The position numbers were made by a program, and so were the translations under genes. A model generated the notes under the pieces. The model saw nothing but the letters and a program-made list of their open reading frames with translations, ran no database searches and was not told where the DNA came from. Positions 45,354 through 52,899 of a DNA stretch of 64,000 nucleotides are shown in pieces. How positions within the stretch are numbered: the first letter of the stretch is position 1; every line of letters begins with the position of its first letter. Origin of the DNA: Poriferisodalis sp965204125 (GTDB lineage Bacteria; Actinomycetota; Acidimicrobiia; Acidimicrobiales; Poriferisodalaceae); NCBI RefSeq assembly GCF_965204125.1, contig NZ_OZ241968.1, forward strand, positions 1,612,001-1,676,000, written 5' to 3'.

Positions 45354-46175
45354 ATGGACGGCACGTTCCGGTCCGGCACAGGTCATTACGATTCGGCGCT
45401 CGTGGAGCAGACACCGAAAGAGCCGTCCGACCAGGCTGGGCCTGTGCCCGTTTGCCCACGTTGCGGCGCCGGCATGGCCTTGCGCACTGCTCGCAGGGGG
45501 GCGAACCAAGGCAATCAGTTCTGGGGATGCTCGACGTTTCCGAAGTGTCGGAACACGATCGCCCTCGAAGAGGCCGAGGAGACAGGCGGCGGTCTCGAGG
45601 ACCCGTCCGGTGCTGTGTCGGGAAGTAGCGATACCTCGGAGGCCGCCGAGCCGGGTGCCGACGCTGAGCCACCGGCGACGGACGCGCCGCCCAGTGGCAA
45701 TGAACGACGCCGTCTACGGGACAAGCTCGCCGGGGCAGCTATCGGCGCGTTCAAGACATACGACAAGGTCCAGCGCTTCATGCTGGAGGCCGAGGAACCA
45801 GACGCGTCGGGCCGCTGGAGCCCGGAACATCGCCGCAAGGTGCTGCGCTACGTCTACGAACGAGACGGCGGCCGTTGCGGCGTGTGCGGTGCCGAGACAC
45901 GTATCGAGGCTGCCCACGTGGAGCACATCGTCCCGAAGATCTTCGCCTACTTCGACGTCAGCGAGGCGGGCAAGGCGGTGCGGGGCACTCGGTACAAGAG
46001 CCAGCTGCACAAGCTGGACAACCTCCAGGCGTCCCACACCTACTGCAACAAGAACAAGGGCAACACGGCGGACGTGACCCGTTGGCGGCATCCGACGATG
46101 TCGCCGCTCGCAGTAGCGCTGGCTGAGGACGGCTCCGAGTTTCGAGTGCCGCAGGAGCCCGTCCAGGGCCACTAG
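45354..46175 (+). CDS. HNH endonuclease with topoisomerase-type zinc ribbon
   Basis: A 273-residue protein. Residues about 33-65 are a four-Cys zinc ribbon of the topoisomerase I C-terminal type (CPRCGAGMALRTARRG, then FWGCSTFPKC), which binds single-stranded or nicked DNA. An acidic low-complexity spacer follows, then an HNH domain near residues 165-245: YERDGGRCGVCGAETRIEAAHVEHIVPK and LQASHTYCNKNKGN. Its second set of Cys can hold the structural zinc. It starts 144 bases from the divergent GmrSD-like gene and may be a second nuclease of the island. Confidence 0.85.
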   Translation: MDGTFRSGTGHYDSALVEQTPKEPSDQAGPVPVCPRCGAGMALRTARRGANQGNQFWGCSTFPKCRNTIALEEAEETGGGLEDPSGAVSGSSDTSEAAEPGADAEPPATDAPPSGNERRRLRDKLAGAAIGAFKTYDKVQRFMLEAEEPDASGRWSPEHRRKVLRYVYERDGGRCGVCGAETRIEAAHVEHIVPKIFAYFDVSEAGKAVRGTRYKSQLHKLDNLQASHTYCNKNKGNTADVTRWRHPTMSPLAVALAEDGSEFRVPQEPVQGH

Positions 46176-46392
46176 CTGGCAACGACCTGCGTGAAGCCCG
46201 TCGACATGGAGGCCCTGGCAGCGCATGCTGGTCGCGGCCAGCATCGGCGACAACGTCACCTTCGCTAAGGCGTGAGAGCACGCCGAGCCCAACGCCGTCC
46301 ACCCACACCAAGCCAGCGTCGATGTCCACGAATTCGGCTGTCGAACGGTGCACGTTTTGGTACGTGTTCAGGTGCAAGTCGCGGTACACGTC

Positions 46393-46398
46393 TATAGT
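46393..46398 (+). promoter_or_regulatory. -10 box of the TIGR04255 cassette
   Basis: TATAGT lies 9 bases before the ATG at 46408, which predicts a nearly leaderless message. ACGTGT and ACACGT elements just upstream (46363-46390) form inverted half-sites that could bind the HTH protein of the cassette. Confidence 0.35.
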
Positions 46399-46407
46399 GT
46401 CAGGCAC

Positions 46408-47205
46408 ATGGGCTATAGCCGTGAGGTCTACGCGAACGCTCCGCTGGTGTTCGTTGCCTGCGAGATTCGGTTCCCGCTCGTTCCGAGCTTGACCACGGAC
46501 GACACTCTGGATTGCTTGGTCGAGGACTTCTTCGACCTCTTGCCCATTCCCGCGACCACAATTGTGGAATGGGGCGACGAAGACTCAGACGATGGTGACC
46601 ATGCTCAGCGCGTGCTGCGGTTTTCGAATCGCGATCGCACCTCCTCCGCAGTGCTGACCCGCACCTCGCTGTCGATCGAGACCACCACTTACCGTGAATG
46701 GCCCGACTTCAGGTCGCAGGTGATGTCTGCCGTCGACGTGGTAGCGGGCAATGCCAAAGTGGCAGGCGTCGAACGCCTTGGGTTGCGGTACATCGACGAG
46801 ATTCGAGTGCCGGAGCCCATCGTGGACGCCACCATGTGGAGGAAGTGGATCGCCGAGGACGTACTCAGCCATCTGAGCGTGGTGCCTGACATGGCCCCGG
46901 CGGGATTCACATCTGCAACGGTGCTTCACAATGGCAGCCATCACATGCTCGTTCGCTACGCAGCGATGAACGGCCCCGGCGTGGTTGCAGACAAGCCGTT
47001 ACGGCGTAGCACAGTTCCGCCGGAGGGCCCATTTTTTGTGATCGATGTGGATTCCTACCGCGACACCAGCGGTGTAGACATGATCGACTTCAGCGCCGAG
47101 TCCATCGCTTCAGTGCTCGATGACTTGCACGAGCCCATCGGGATGCTGTTCCAGCGCTCGATCACTGACCGTGCACGCGAGCTGTTCAGGAAGGAGCCAG
47201 AGTGA
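46408..47205 (+). CDS. TIGR04255 family protein
   Basis: A 265-residue protein from ATG 46408. The family pattern is visible: YSREVYANAPLVFVACEIRFP at the start, VERLGLRYIDEIRVPEP in the middle, and SIASVLDDLHEPIGMLFQRSITDRARELF at the end. TIGR04255 proteins are of unknown activity and often stand next to small regulatory genes in accessory DNA. The stop overlaps the GTG of the HTH gene, so they are coupled. Confidence 0.8.
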   Translation: MGYSREVYANAPLVFVACEIRFPLVPSLTTDDTLDCLVEDFFDLLPIPATTIVEWGDEDSDDGDHAQRVLRFSNRDRTSSAVLTRTSLSIETTTYREWPDFRSQVMSAVDVVAGNAKVAGVERLGLRYIDEIRVPEPIVDATMWRKWIAEDVLSHLSVVPDMAPAGFTSATVLHNGSHHMLVRYAAMNGPGVVADKPLRRSTVPPEGPFFVIDVDSYRDTSGVDMIDFSAESIASVLDDLHEPIGMLFQRSITDRARELFRKEPE

Positions 47206-47846
47206 CCATGATCGATCAGACATCGGCAAGGTCACGCCAGCTTGAGTCCGGCTTCGTGACCGAAATCGGCACCGCGGCGGCCTCGCGGGCTATCGCTGGC
47301 TTGAACGAGTCCTACCGCATGCTCTCGGGGCGGGCGAGACTCTTGGCCGAAGACGTCGAGGATGGACGTCGAGAGGTCCGATCGCTTGATCTAGGCCTGC
47401 GGACGAATATGAAAGCCGCAGCGGGCACTGATGCGCTCTTGGAGGAGCTGGCGGTGGACCGGGGCTTGGGATGGTCCGACATTGCGCGCCTGTGTGGAGT
47501 GTCTGTCTCAGCTGTTCGCAAATGGCGAAGCGGCGGCTCTCTCTCCCCCGAGCGGTTGCGAGCACTGGCCAAGCTCGCTGCATTCCTTGAGCTCCTTGAG
47601 CAGTCCGGCCCTACGGGGGAACCGACAAGCTGGCTCATGATGCCGTTGGTCGAGGGACACACAGTGTCAGCCGCGGAGCTCTATCTCGCTGGTTGCGAGG
47701 AGGACATTCTGGAGCATGCGCAAGGGCACTTGCCCCTGACGGACATGCTGAATCACTGGAATCCTCGCTGGCAGGCGGAAACGAGTTCAGAATGGGCGGT
47801 TGCCGAGCGACCCGATGGTGAACGCATCATCGTCCGACGGAGCTGA
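47202..47846 (+). CDS. Helix-turn-helix protein of a TIGR04255 cassette
   Basis: A 214-residue protein with GTG 47202 overlapping the previous stop (ATG 47208 is also possible). The central helix-turn-helix is GLGWSDIARLCGVSVSAVRKWRSGGSLSPERL (about residues 88-119), of the XRE-like type. The N-terminal helical part has VEDGRREVRSLDLGLRTNMKAA. The C-terminal domain (SWLMMPLVEGHTVSAAELYLAG) is not known to me, though such tails occur in antitoxin-like regulators. It probably controls the three-gene cassette. Confidence 0.65.
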   Translation: MTMIDQTSARSRQLESGFVTEIGTAAASRAIAGLNESYRMLSGRARLLAEDVEDGRREVRSLDLGLRTNMKAAAGTDALLEELAVDRGLGWSDIARLCGVSVSAVRKWRSGGSLSPERLRALAKLAAFLELLEQSGPTGEPTSWLMMPLVEGHTVSAAELYLAGCEEDILEHAQGHLPLTDMLNHWNPRWQAETSSEWAVAERPDGERIIVRRS

Positions 47847-47853
47847 TGGGGGC

Positions 47854-48489
47854 GTGTCGCGAGAGCTGGATGAACCTGATCAACCATCGGACATCTGGTA
47901 CATCTGCCCACCCGACGAGGTGCCGTCCCACCGGCTGCTGTTGCAGGGCGACGTTCTCGTGCTTGAGTCTGGCCCGGTATGCGTGGTGACCCACGCCTGC
48001 TCCATGCGCCAAGGCGCGCAGTTGCATCCGACGCAGATCGTCGCTCCGGTGCGCGCTCGCGAGAGCATGTTGTGGCGGGGCGGCTACGACTGGATGCCTC
48101 TACCGGAGCTAGAGGTCGGAGAATTCGGGCCGACGTCGGTGAGTCTGCGGGAACTGAGCAGTGTGCCAACCGATGAGTTGCAGAGCGCCAGGCGAATTGC
48201 CGCTATGTCGGAGATAGGCATCCAACTTCTGCAGCAGCGCATGGCCCATCACCTGACGCGCGTAGTCATTGAGTTGGAGGTGATGGCCGAGCTCTCCGCA
48301 CCGATCTTGATGGAGGCGAACTTGCACGAGGAGTGGGTGGAGTCACACGGTGAGGATGCAGAGGCGGAGTTTCACGCCCTGCTTGACTCAGACGACCGCA
48401 GGCTTCGTACTTGGATGCAAGCGCCGCGAACTCGATATCAGGCACAGTCAGAAATACGCCGAGCGATGGCTGACCGTCAGGGTGGATAG
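47854..48489 (+). CDS. Unknown third gene of the TIGR04255 cassette
   Basis: A protein of about 211 residues. The GTG at 47854, 7 bases after the previous stop and behind TGGGGGC, is preferred; in-frame ATGs at 47800 and 47815 would overlap the HTH gene. The N-terminal half is compact and beta-rich (PSHRLLLQGDVLVLESGPVCVVTHACSMRQGAQLHPTQIVAPV) and holds a conserved-looking His-Ala-Cys. The C-terminal half is helical and charged. I recognise no family. By position it could be an effector or toxin of the cassette. Confidence 0.6.
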   Translation: MSRELDEPDQPSDIWYICPPDEVPSHRLLLQGDVLVLESGPVCVVTHACSMRQGAQLHPTQIVAPVRARESMLWRGGYDWMPLPELEVGEFGPTSVSLRELSSVPTDELQSARRIAAMSEIGIQLLQQRMAHHLTRVVIELEVMAELSAPILMEANLHEEWVESHGEDAEAEFHALLDSDDRRLRTWMQAPRTRYQAQSEIRRAMADRQGG

Positions 48490-48585
48490 CGCTCGCTAAC
48501 GGCGCCGCTCAGCGGTCTCATCCGAGTCCCTGAATGCCAGTCAAGAGTGCCCCTAGCTGTGACACCCCATCCGTACGGTTGGGGC

Positions 48586-49380
48586 GTGGCTGACAGGTCG
48601 GGGATCGAGTGGACCGAGGCGACGTGGAACCCGACTACGGGCTGCGATCGGGTGTCGCCGGGCTGCGACCGCTGCTATGCGCAGACGCTGGCCAAGCGGC
48701 TGAAGGCGATGGGGTCGCCGAAGTACCAGAACGACGGCGACCCGTCGACGAGCGGGCCGGGCTTCGGGCTCACCTTGCATCGGTCGTCGCTCGATGTGCC
48801 TCGACGCTGGAGCGCACCCCGCCTCGTGTTCGTGGACTCGATGAGCGATCTCTTTCACGACGATGTGCCGCCGGGGTTCATCGCGCAGGTCTTCGAGGTG
48901 ATCCGCGAGACGCCCCAGCACACCTACCAGGTGCTCACCAAGCGAGCGCAGCGGCTGAGCCGGATCGCGCCTGAGCTCGACTGGCCGCCGAACCTGTGGA
49001 TGGGCGTGAGCGTCGAGACTCGCCGGTACGGGTTCCGCATCGACCACCTGCGCCAGGTTCCCGCAGCGGTGAGGTTCGTCAGCGCCGAGCCGCTGCTCGG
49101 CCCGCTCGGCGAGCTCGATCTTGCGGGCATCGATTGGGTGATCGCCGGCGGCGAGTCCGGTGTCGGCGCCCGGCCCATGGAGCTGAACTGGGTCACCGAG
49201 CTGCGCGACGCCTGCATCTCGGCCGGCGTGGCGTTCTTCTTCAAGCAGTGGGGAGGCCGCACGCCCAAGGCCGGCGGCCGCGAACTCGAGGGCAAGCTGT
49301 GGGACGAGTTGCCGGTTCGGGTGCCGCGGGAACCAGTGCAGATCGTGAGATTTGGACCCGCAAATACAATGAGTTCATGA
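48586..49380 (+). CDS. DUF5131 (phage Gp37/Gp68) family protein
   Basis: A 264-residue protein from GTG 48586. Clear family marks: SGIEWTEATWNPTTGCDRVSPGCDRCYAQ with the three-cysteine CxxxxxxCxxCYA cluster (as in radical-SAM-like proteins), FVDSMSDLFHDDVP, then PPNLWMGVSVET and WVIAGGESGVGARPM, ending AFFFKQWGG. These proteins are found on phages and in bacterial accessory DNA and are suspected to modify nucleic acids; the reaction is not known. The stop overlaps the next ATG. Confidence 0.87.
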   Translation: MADRSGIEWTEATWNPTTGCDRVSPGCDRCYAQTLAKRLKAMGSPKYQNDGDPSTSGPGFGLTLHRSSLDVPRRWSAPRLVFVDSMSDLFHDDVPPGFIAQVFEVIRETPQHTYQVLTKRAQRLSRIAPELDWPPNLWMGVSVETRRYGFRIDHLRQVPAAVRFVSAEPLLGPLGELDLAGIDWVIAGGESGVGARPMELNWVTELRDACISAGVAFFFKQWGGRTPKAGGRELEGKLWDELPVRVPREPVQIVRFGPANTMSS

Positions 49381-49724
49381 CTGGCCGTCTCGAGACCGAT
49401 ACGCGCGAATCGAAGCGCCGTCCGCTCGGGCGGATGCCAGTCGCGATCCCCGCAGACGTAGGCGATCGGTCGCTGCCTAAGGCAAAGGGCACGGTGAGGC
49501 TCCCAGACCATGTCGCGTGGAGCCCGCCGCATGTCTATGACTTGGAAGATCGTCAACAGCGCTGCCGGGCCTACGCCAGGGTCATGACCGAGGGTCTCGA
49601 AGCCGACGTGCGGTACTTCGTCGACGTCGACGCTCTCGTCGACATGTGGGACGAGATCTACTTGGCACCCCACGTGCGGGAGCGGTGGCGTGCTTGGCTC
49701 ACCGAGCACGGACAACTGACCTAG
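49377..49724 (+). CDS. Hypothetical partner of the DUF5131 protein
   Basis: A 115-residue protein whose ATG overlaps the DUF5131 stop. It is basic at the N-terminus (ETDTRESKRRPLGRMP) and helical with many aromatic and acidic residues at the C-terminus (ADVRYFVDVDALVDMWDEIYLAPHVRERWRAWL). I recognise no family. Strict coupling suggests that the two proteins act together. Confidence 0.6.
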   Translation: MTGRLETDTRESKRRPLGRMPVAIPADVGDRSLPKAKGTVRLPDHVAWSPPHVYDLEDRQQRCRAYARVMTEGLEADVRYFVDVDALVDMWDEIYLAPHVRERWRAWLTEHGQLT

Positions 49725-49731
49725 CTGCGTA

Positions 49732-50355
49732 GTGCTCACCGATCTTCAGCGGAGAATTCTGCGCATCCTGGCCGAGCTTGGCGAGAGTGACGACTTCGCT
49801 CTCGCTGGCGGCGCAGCCATCATCATCAGCGGAATCGCAGACCGCCCCACCAATGACCTCGACTTCTTCACGGAGCATCCGAAGACTGTTGAGGCCCTGC
49901 TCGACGCTGCTCAAACCGCCCTCGAGGACGCGGGCCTCGAAGTGACTCGCCTCGCTGAAGCATCGACTTTCGCTCGGCTGCGTGTCGGCGGGCCCGACGA
50001 GGTGACCTATGTCGACCTCGCATCGGATGCCCGAATGTTGCCGGCCCGCTCAACCGACACCGGCTTCATGCTGGCAGAGGCCGAACTGGCAGCAGACAAG
50101 GTGCTCGCGCTGTCGGGTCGAGGCGAATCCAGGGACTTCATCGATTTCCGAGGCTTGCTGACTCGCTTCGACATCGACCAGCTCTGCCAGCTCGCGGGCG
50201 AGAAGGATCCGGGCTTCGCTCCCGAGCAGCTAGTAGCAGCCCTGGAGTACTTCGACCGGATTCCGCCCGCTGAATTCGCCGAATACACCGACGACTACAA
50301 CGGATTGCGCGACTGCGTGCATACCGCGCGTCAAGCCCTTGACAACCAGCTCTGA
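49732..50355 (+). CDS. AbiEii/DUF1814-like nucleotidyltransferase
   Basis: A 207-residue protein from GTG 49732, 7 bases after the previous gene. The nucleotidyltransferase core is FALAGGAAIIISGIADRPTNDLDFF, with G-G-A as substrate loop and D-x-D (NDLDFF) as metal site, and AELAADKVLALSGRGESRDFIDFRGLL follows as in DUF1814 proteins. No AbiEi-like partner is next to it. It may act as a lone toxin-like transferase, or with the DUF5131 pair upstream, to which it is closely spaced. Confidence 0.75.
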   Translation: MLTDLQRRILRILAELGESDDFALAGGAAIIISGIADRPTNDLDFFTEHPKTVEALLDAAQTALEDAGLEVTRLAEASTFARLRVGGPDEVTYVDLASDARMLPARSTDTGFMLAEAELAADKVLALSGRGESRDFIDFRGLLTRFDIDQLCQLAGEKDPGFAPEQLVAALEYFDRIPPAEFAEYTDDYNGLRDCVHTARQALDNQL

Positions 50356-50610
50356 CCGTCGAGGTGCGCGAGCGGTCGCATGACAAGAAACACCCGCCCG
50401 GGGGCTGAACCGAAGTTGCAGCCCAGCAGGCGGGGAGCAGATATCCGCAGTGCAACAGACCGGTCGACTCAGTATCTGTGGCGCCCACGCCGCTGATGGG
50501 TAGTTGCCGTCAGGATCGGCCGAAATCAGATTGCTTAGTGCTCGGCCCGTGCCTTATGGTGCTCGTGTACTTCAATACCGGCGCTTAGGCCCTCGGCCGA
50601 ACGTCACGTC

Positions 50611-50636
50611 CTACGGTCGCCTTCGGGCGGCCGTAG
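50611..50636. terminator. Strong hairpin with UUCG loop
   Basis: CTACGGTCGCC and GGCGGCCGTAG flank a TTCG loop: 11 paired positions with one mismatch. The run after it is only TTGCG, so it may be a terminator without a long U-tract, or a processing site. Confidence 0.4.
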
Positions 50637-50724
50637 TTGCGTTCTCGGCGACGTGCCGCTTCAGCGACGGATGCTGCCGGTAGCATGAGCGCACCCCACC
50701 GGGGCTCGTTACTCCGGTCCGACG

Positions 50725-50749
50725 GCCCCGACTTCGGTCGGGGCTGTTT
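50725..50749. terminator. Hairpin terminator with UUCG loop
   Basis: GCCCCGAC-TTCG-GTCGGGGC is a perfect 8-bp stem with a tetraloop, followed by TGTTTA on the plus strand. It lies between genes that converge on it, so it may end transcription from both sides. Confidence 0.5.
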
Positions 50750-50758
50750 AGCGTTTGG

Positions 50759-51022
50759 TCAGGACGTGACGCCCTCCGCCAGCGCGTGCAGCAGATCGAC
50801 CACGCGTTGGTACTCGCCAGCGGCGATGACGTCTAGCGGTGTTCGGTTGTCGAGGCCCGGGTTGGGAGATCGCAGCCACGGACTGACGGCGTCATCACTG
50901 ATGACCGTGCGGGCGAGATCGATCACCGCTTGCAGCTCCCCCGACTGCTCCTCGGCCTCCGGGTGGGGAACTGTCGGCTGCGTCCGTCGGCGGGCGATGC
51001 CGCGGGAGTTCGTGCCACTCAC
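50759..51022 (-). CDS. MbcA/ParS/Xre-antitoxin-like protein (DUF2384)
   Basis: An 87-residue protein from GTG 51022, one base after the stop of the HicB-like gene. The C-terminal block SPWLRSPNPGLDNRTPLDVIAAGEYQRVVDLLHALAEG is the toxin-binding domain of Xre/MbcA/ParS antitoxins. These normally precede a RES-domain toxin; no such toxin follows here. The protein lacks an N-terminal DNA-binding helix-turn-helix, so the HicB-like partner upstream may supply it. Confidence 0.7.
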   Translation of the reverse strand: MSGTNSRGIARRRTQPTVPHPEAEEQSGELQAVIDLARTVISDDAVSPWLRSPNPGLDNRTPLDVIAAGEYQRVVDLLHALAEGVTS

Positions 51023-51023
51023 G

Positions 51024-51398
51024 TCAGCCGGCGACGAGTTGCTGGACCCGCTGGTGCGACACGCCCAGTAGCCGAGCCGCATCCCGCCGCGACACGCCGG
51101 CCTCGGTGAGTCGCAGGGCGGCGGCCCGCTGGCGTGCCAGGTAGATCTCGTGCGCCTCCAGCGCCTGGTCGCGCAAGCGTGCGAGTTCGTCGACATCGAC
51201 ATCAGCGACGCAGATGCGCTCGTCGAGTTCCACGGCGGATTCGGGGACATCGGCCGTGACGGCGATGGCCTCGCGGGCGTTCGTCGCCGCTTCATCGAGG
51301 TTCCGGCCGAAAGTGTGGACGTCGGTCATGGCCTCGATGTCCACGAGCCAGGCATCGTCGCCTGGGTCTCGCCGGTAGGTCACCGTGTAACTGCTCAT
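51024..51398 (-). CDS. HicB-like antitoxin with C-terminal helix-turn-helix
   Basis: A 124-residue protein. Residues 1-70 follow the partial RNase-H-like HicB fold (SYTVTYRRDPGDDAWLVDIEAMTDVHTFGRNLDEAATNAREAIAV). The C-terminal RRDAARLLGVSHQRVQQLVAG is a helix-turn-helix. HicB antitoxins bind HicA RNase toxins, but no hicA-like gene (small, with a conserved His) is adjacent. It overlaps or abuts the DUF2384 gene, so the two form an operon of antitoxin-type proteins only. Confidence 0.75.
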   Translation of the reverse strand: MSSYTVTYRRDPGDDAWLVDIEAMTDVHTFGRNLDEAATNAREAIAVTADVPESAVELDERICVADVDVDELARLRDQALEAHEIYLARQRAAALRLTEAGVSRRDAARLLGVSHQRVQQLVAG

Positions 51399-51535
51399 CG
51401 TCCTGCTTCGTCGTCAGTCACTTGTCAACTGCACTAGACAGACTAGTTTGTTGCCGATCGCGCTGGGCAAGGATTCAAGCCTTGAGCCAGGCCGTGACGT
51501 CTTCAGGGAGCGCAGCGACTAGGAGGATTCTGCTG

Positions 51536-51661
51536 ATGCCGAGCACCAGGAAGTTCAGCGAACTGCGAGACGAGGCCCGACGCGATCCCGAGCGAGCCCG
51601 CCGAATCGACGAAGCCAAGCGGCGGGCGCTCTCGGAGTTGCAGCCTGACGACTCGACCTAG
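51536..51661 (+). CDS. Small antitoxin-like protein, probably truncated
   Basis: A 41-residue frame from ATG 51536 with AGGAGG upstream. MPSTRKFSELRDEARRDPE looks like the N-terminal, charged helix of Xre-type antitoxins that go on to a helix-turn-helix; here it stops after SELQPDDST. It may be a remnant or a short peptide gene. Confidence 0.45.
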   Translation: MPSTRKFSELRDEARRDPERARRIDEAKRRALSELQPDDST

Positions 51662-51696
51662 CCGAGATCAGCCTGCTGGACTTCTTATTTCCTTTT

Positions 51697-51716
51697 AACG
51701 TATAGTTATATACGTT
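51697..51716. promoter_or_regulatory. Palindromic operator over the MNT-gene promoter
   Basis: AACGTATA-GTTA-TATACGTT is a perfect 8-base inverted repeat 2 bases before the ATG at 51719. It contains TATAGT (51701-51706), a likely -10 box, so a bound repressor would block the start of a leaderless message. The AT-rich site stands out in GC-rich surroundings. The winged-helix part of the gene that follows is the likely binder. Confidence 0.6.
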
Positions 51717-51718
51717 TT

Positions 51719-52342
51719 ATGAAAGTTCCAGCGCCTTCGCTCGCACCTATCTTGCGCTCCGATGCGCAGGGGCGGATCTTGGCGCGCGTGCTCGTCGACC
51801 CGGACGCGAGCCACAGTCTCACCGATCTGGTCGCGTGGTCGGGAACGAGCATGCCGACGGTGACTCGAGAGATTCGGCGCGCCGAACAAGCCGGCATCGT
51901 GACCACCGAGAAGCTGGGCCCTGTCCGGCTGGTTCGTGCCAAGGTCGACCACCCGCTCTTCGACGCTGTGCGCCGGATCATCGTCGCCACCTATGGCGCG
52001 CCGGCAGTGGTGGCCGAGGAGTTCGGCGATCTCCCCAGCGCCGATGCGGTGCTGCTCTTCGGTTCGTGGGCTGCGCGCTATCTCGGCGAGCAAGGCCGAG
52101 CACCCAACGACATCGATGTGCTCGTCATCGGCAACGCCGACCGCGATCTTGCGGACGATGCCGCCGAACGAGCAGAGCGTCGTATCGGCATGCCGGTCAA
52201 TGCGACAGTCCGGTCCCGCTCGCAATGGAAATCCTCGACCGAGAGCTTCATCGAGGAAATTAAGTCGCGGCCGCTGCTCGTCGTGCTCAACAATGACGAC
52301 GTGCAGCTCGTGACCGATCTTGCAGAACTCGCAGGGGACTGA
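51719..52342 (+). CDS. Winged-helix-MNT nucleotidyltransferase (antitoxin)
   Basis: A 207-residue protein from ATG 51719. Residues about 18-75 are an ArsR-like winged helix (ILARVLVDPDASHSLTDLVAWSG then TREIRRAEQAGIVTT). From about residue 105 it has a minimal nucleotidyltransferase: AVLLFGSWAARYLGEQGRAPNDIDVLV, with the GSxA loop and D-x-D metal site. Such proteins act as antitoxins of HEPN toxins by adding AMP to them and can repress their own promoter. The HEPN gene begins 11 bases downstream. Confidence 0.8.
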   Translation: MKVPAPSLAPILRSDAQGRILARVLVDPDASHSLTDLVAWSGTSMPTVTREIRRAEQAGIVTTEKLGPVRLVRAKVDHPLFDAVRRIIVATYGAPAVVAEEFGDLPSADAVLLFGSWAARYLGEQGRAPNDIDVLVIGNADRDLADDAAERAERRIGMPVNATVRSRSQWKSSTESFIEEIKSRPLLVVLNNDDVQLVTDLAELAGD

Positions 52343-52353
52343 GGCGTCCGGGG

Positions 52354-52830
52354 GTGAGTTGGGAACGGGGCCGCTCAACAGTCGAGCGCTTGCTTGCCGA
52401 CGACGAGCTCCACCATGTCACGCCTTCGGCCGCCGTGGCGAACCGTCTGCTGGTCGATGCAGTGGCGCACATCGGCTTGGCTTCGAAAGGCGTCGCTGAC
52501 GATCCCGCTGGCGCCCTCCAGCTCTCCTACGACGCCGTGCGGAAGGCGTCTGCTGCGCTGCTCGCCGTCCAAGGATTGCGCGCATCGGTCCGGGGAGGCC
52601 ACATTGCCGTGATTGACGCTGTTCAAGCTCAATTCAATGGTCACGGCGGGATGGAGGTGTTCAGCCGCCTCCATGCATTGCGCCGACGCCGCAACCGGAC
52701 CGAATACCCGAGAGCAGACTCGCCTGGCGTCAACGCCGACGACGCCCAGCACGCTCTTGAGACAGCCGAAGGTGTGCTCGATGCCGCGCGCCGCTTGCTG
52801 GAGAGCGATCGCCTGGAAGTGTTCGAGTAG
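52354..52830 (+). CDS. HEPN-domain toxin candidate (SAV_6107-like)
   Basis: A 158-residue helical protein from GTG 52354. The segment AVANRLLVDAVAHIGLASKGV, then LSYDAVRKASAALLAVQGLR, and the basic RLHALRRRRNRTEYP block near residue 115 are typical of HEPN proteins of the SAV_6107 type. In related toxins the Arg/Asn/Tyr-bearing motif forms the RNase site. Together with the MNT protein just upstream it forms a HEPN/MNT toxin-antitoxin module. Confidence 0.72.
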   Translation: MSWERGRSTVERLLADDELHHVTPSAAVANRLLVDAVAHIGLASKGVADDPAGALQLSYDAVRKASAALLAVQGLRASVRGGHIAVIDAVQAQFNGHGGMEVFSRLHALRRRRNRTEYPRADSPGVNADDAQHALETAEGVLDAARRLLESDRLEVFE

Positions 52831-52875
52831 TGCTTCGAATCGACCGTGACCGTCCCGTCGGCGAGATGAGCGGTG

Positions 52876-52893
52876 GTATGACTTGGTTATACT
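52876..52893. promoter_or_regulatory. Promoter and possible operator of the RHH/MazF pair
   Basis: TATACT (52888-52893) is a -10 box 6 bases before the ATG at 52900, again predicting a leaderless message. It overlaps an imperfect inverted repeat from GTAT (52876-52879) to ATAC (52889-52892), a plausible site for the ribbon-helix-helix antitoxin. Confidence 0.4.
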
Positions 52894-52899
52894 GCGGGC

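Larger units (their letters stand above)
50356..50758. other. Intergenic region of 403 bases, hairpins only
   Basis: No supported gene. It separates the plus-strand DUF5131 cluster from the minus-strand antitoxin genes and holds two strong UUCG-loop hairpins (listed separately). The remaining sequence shows no tRNA-like or other recognised element. Confidence 0.6.
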
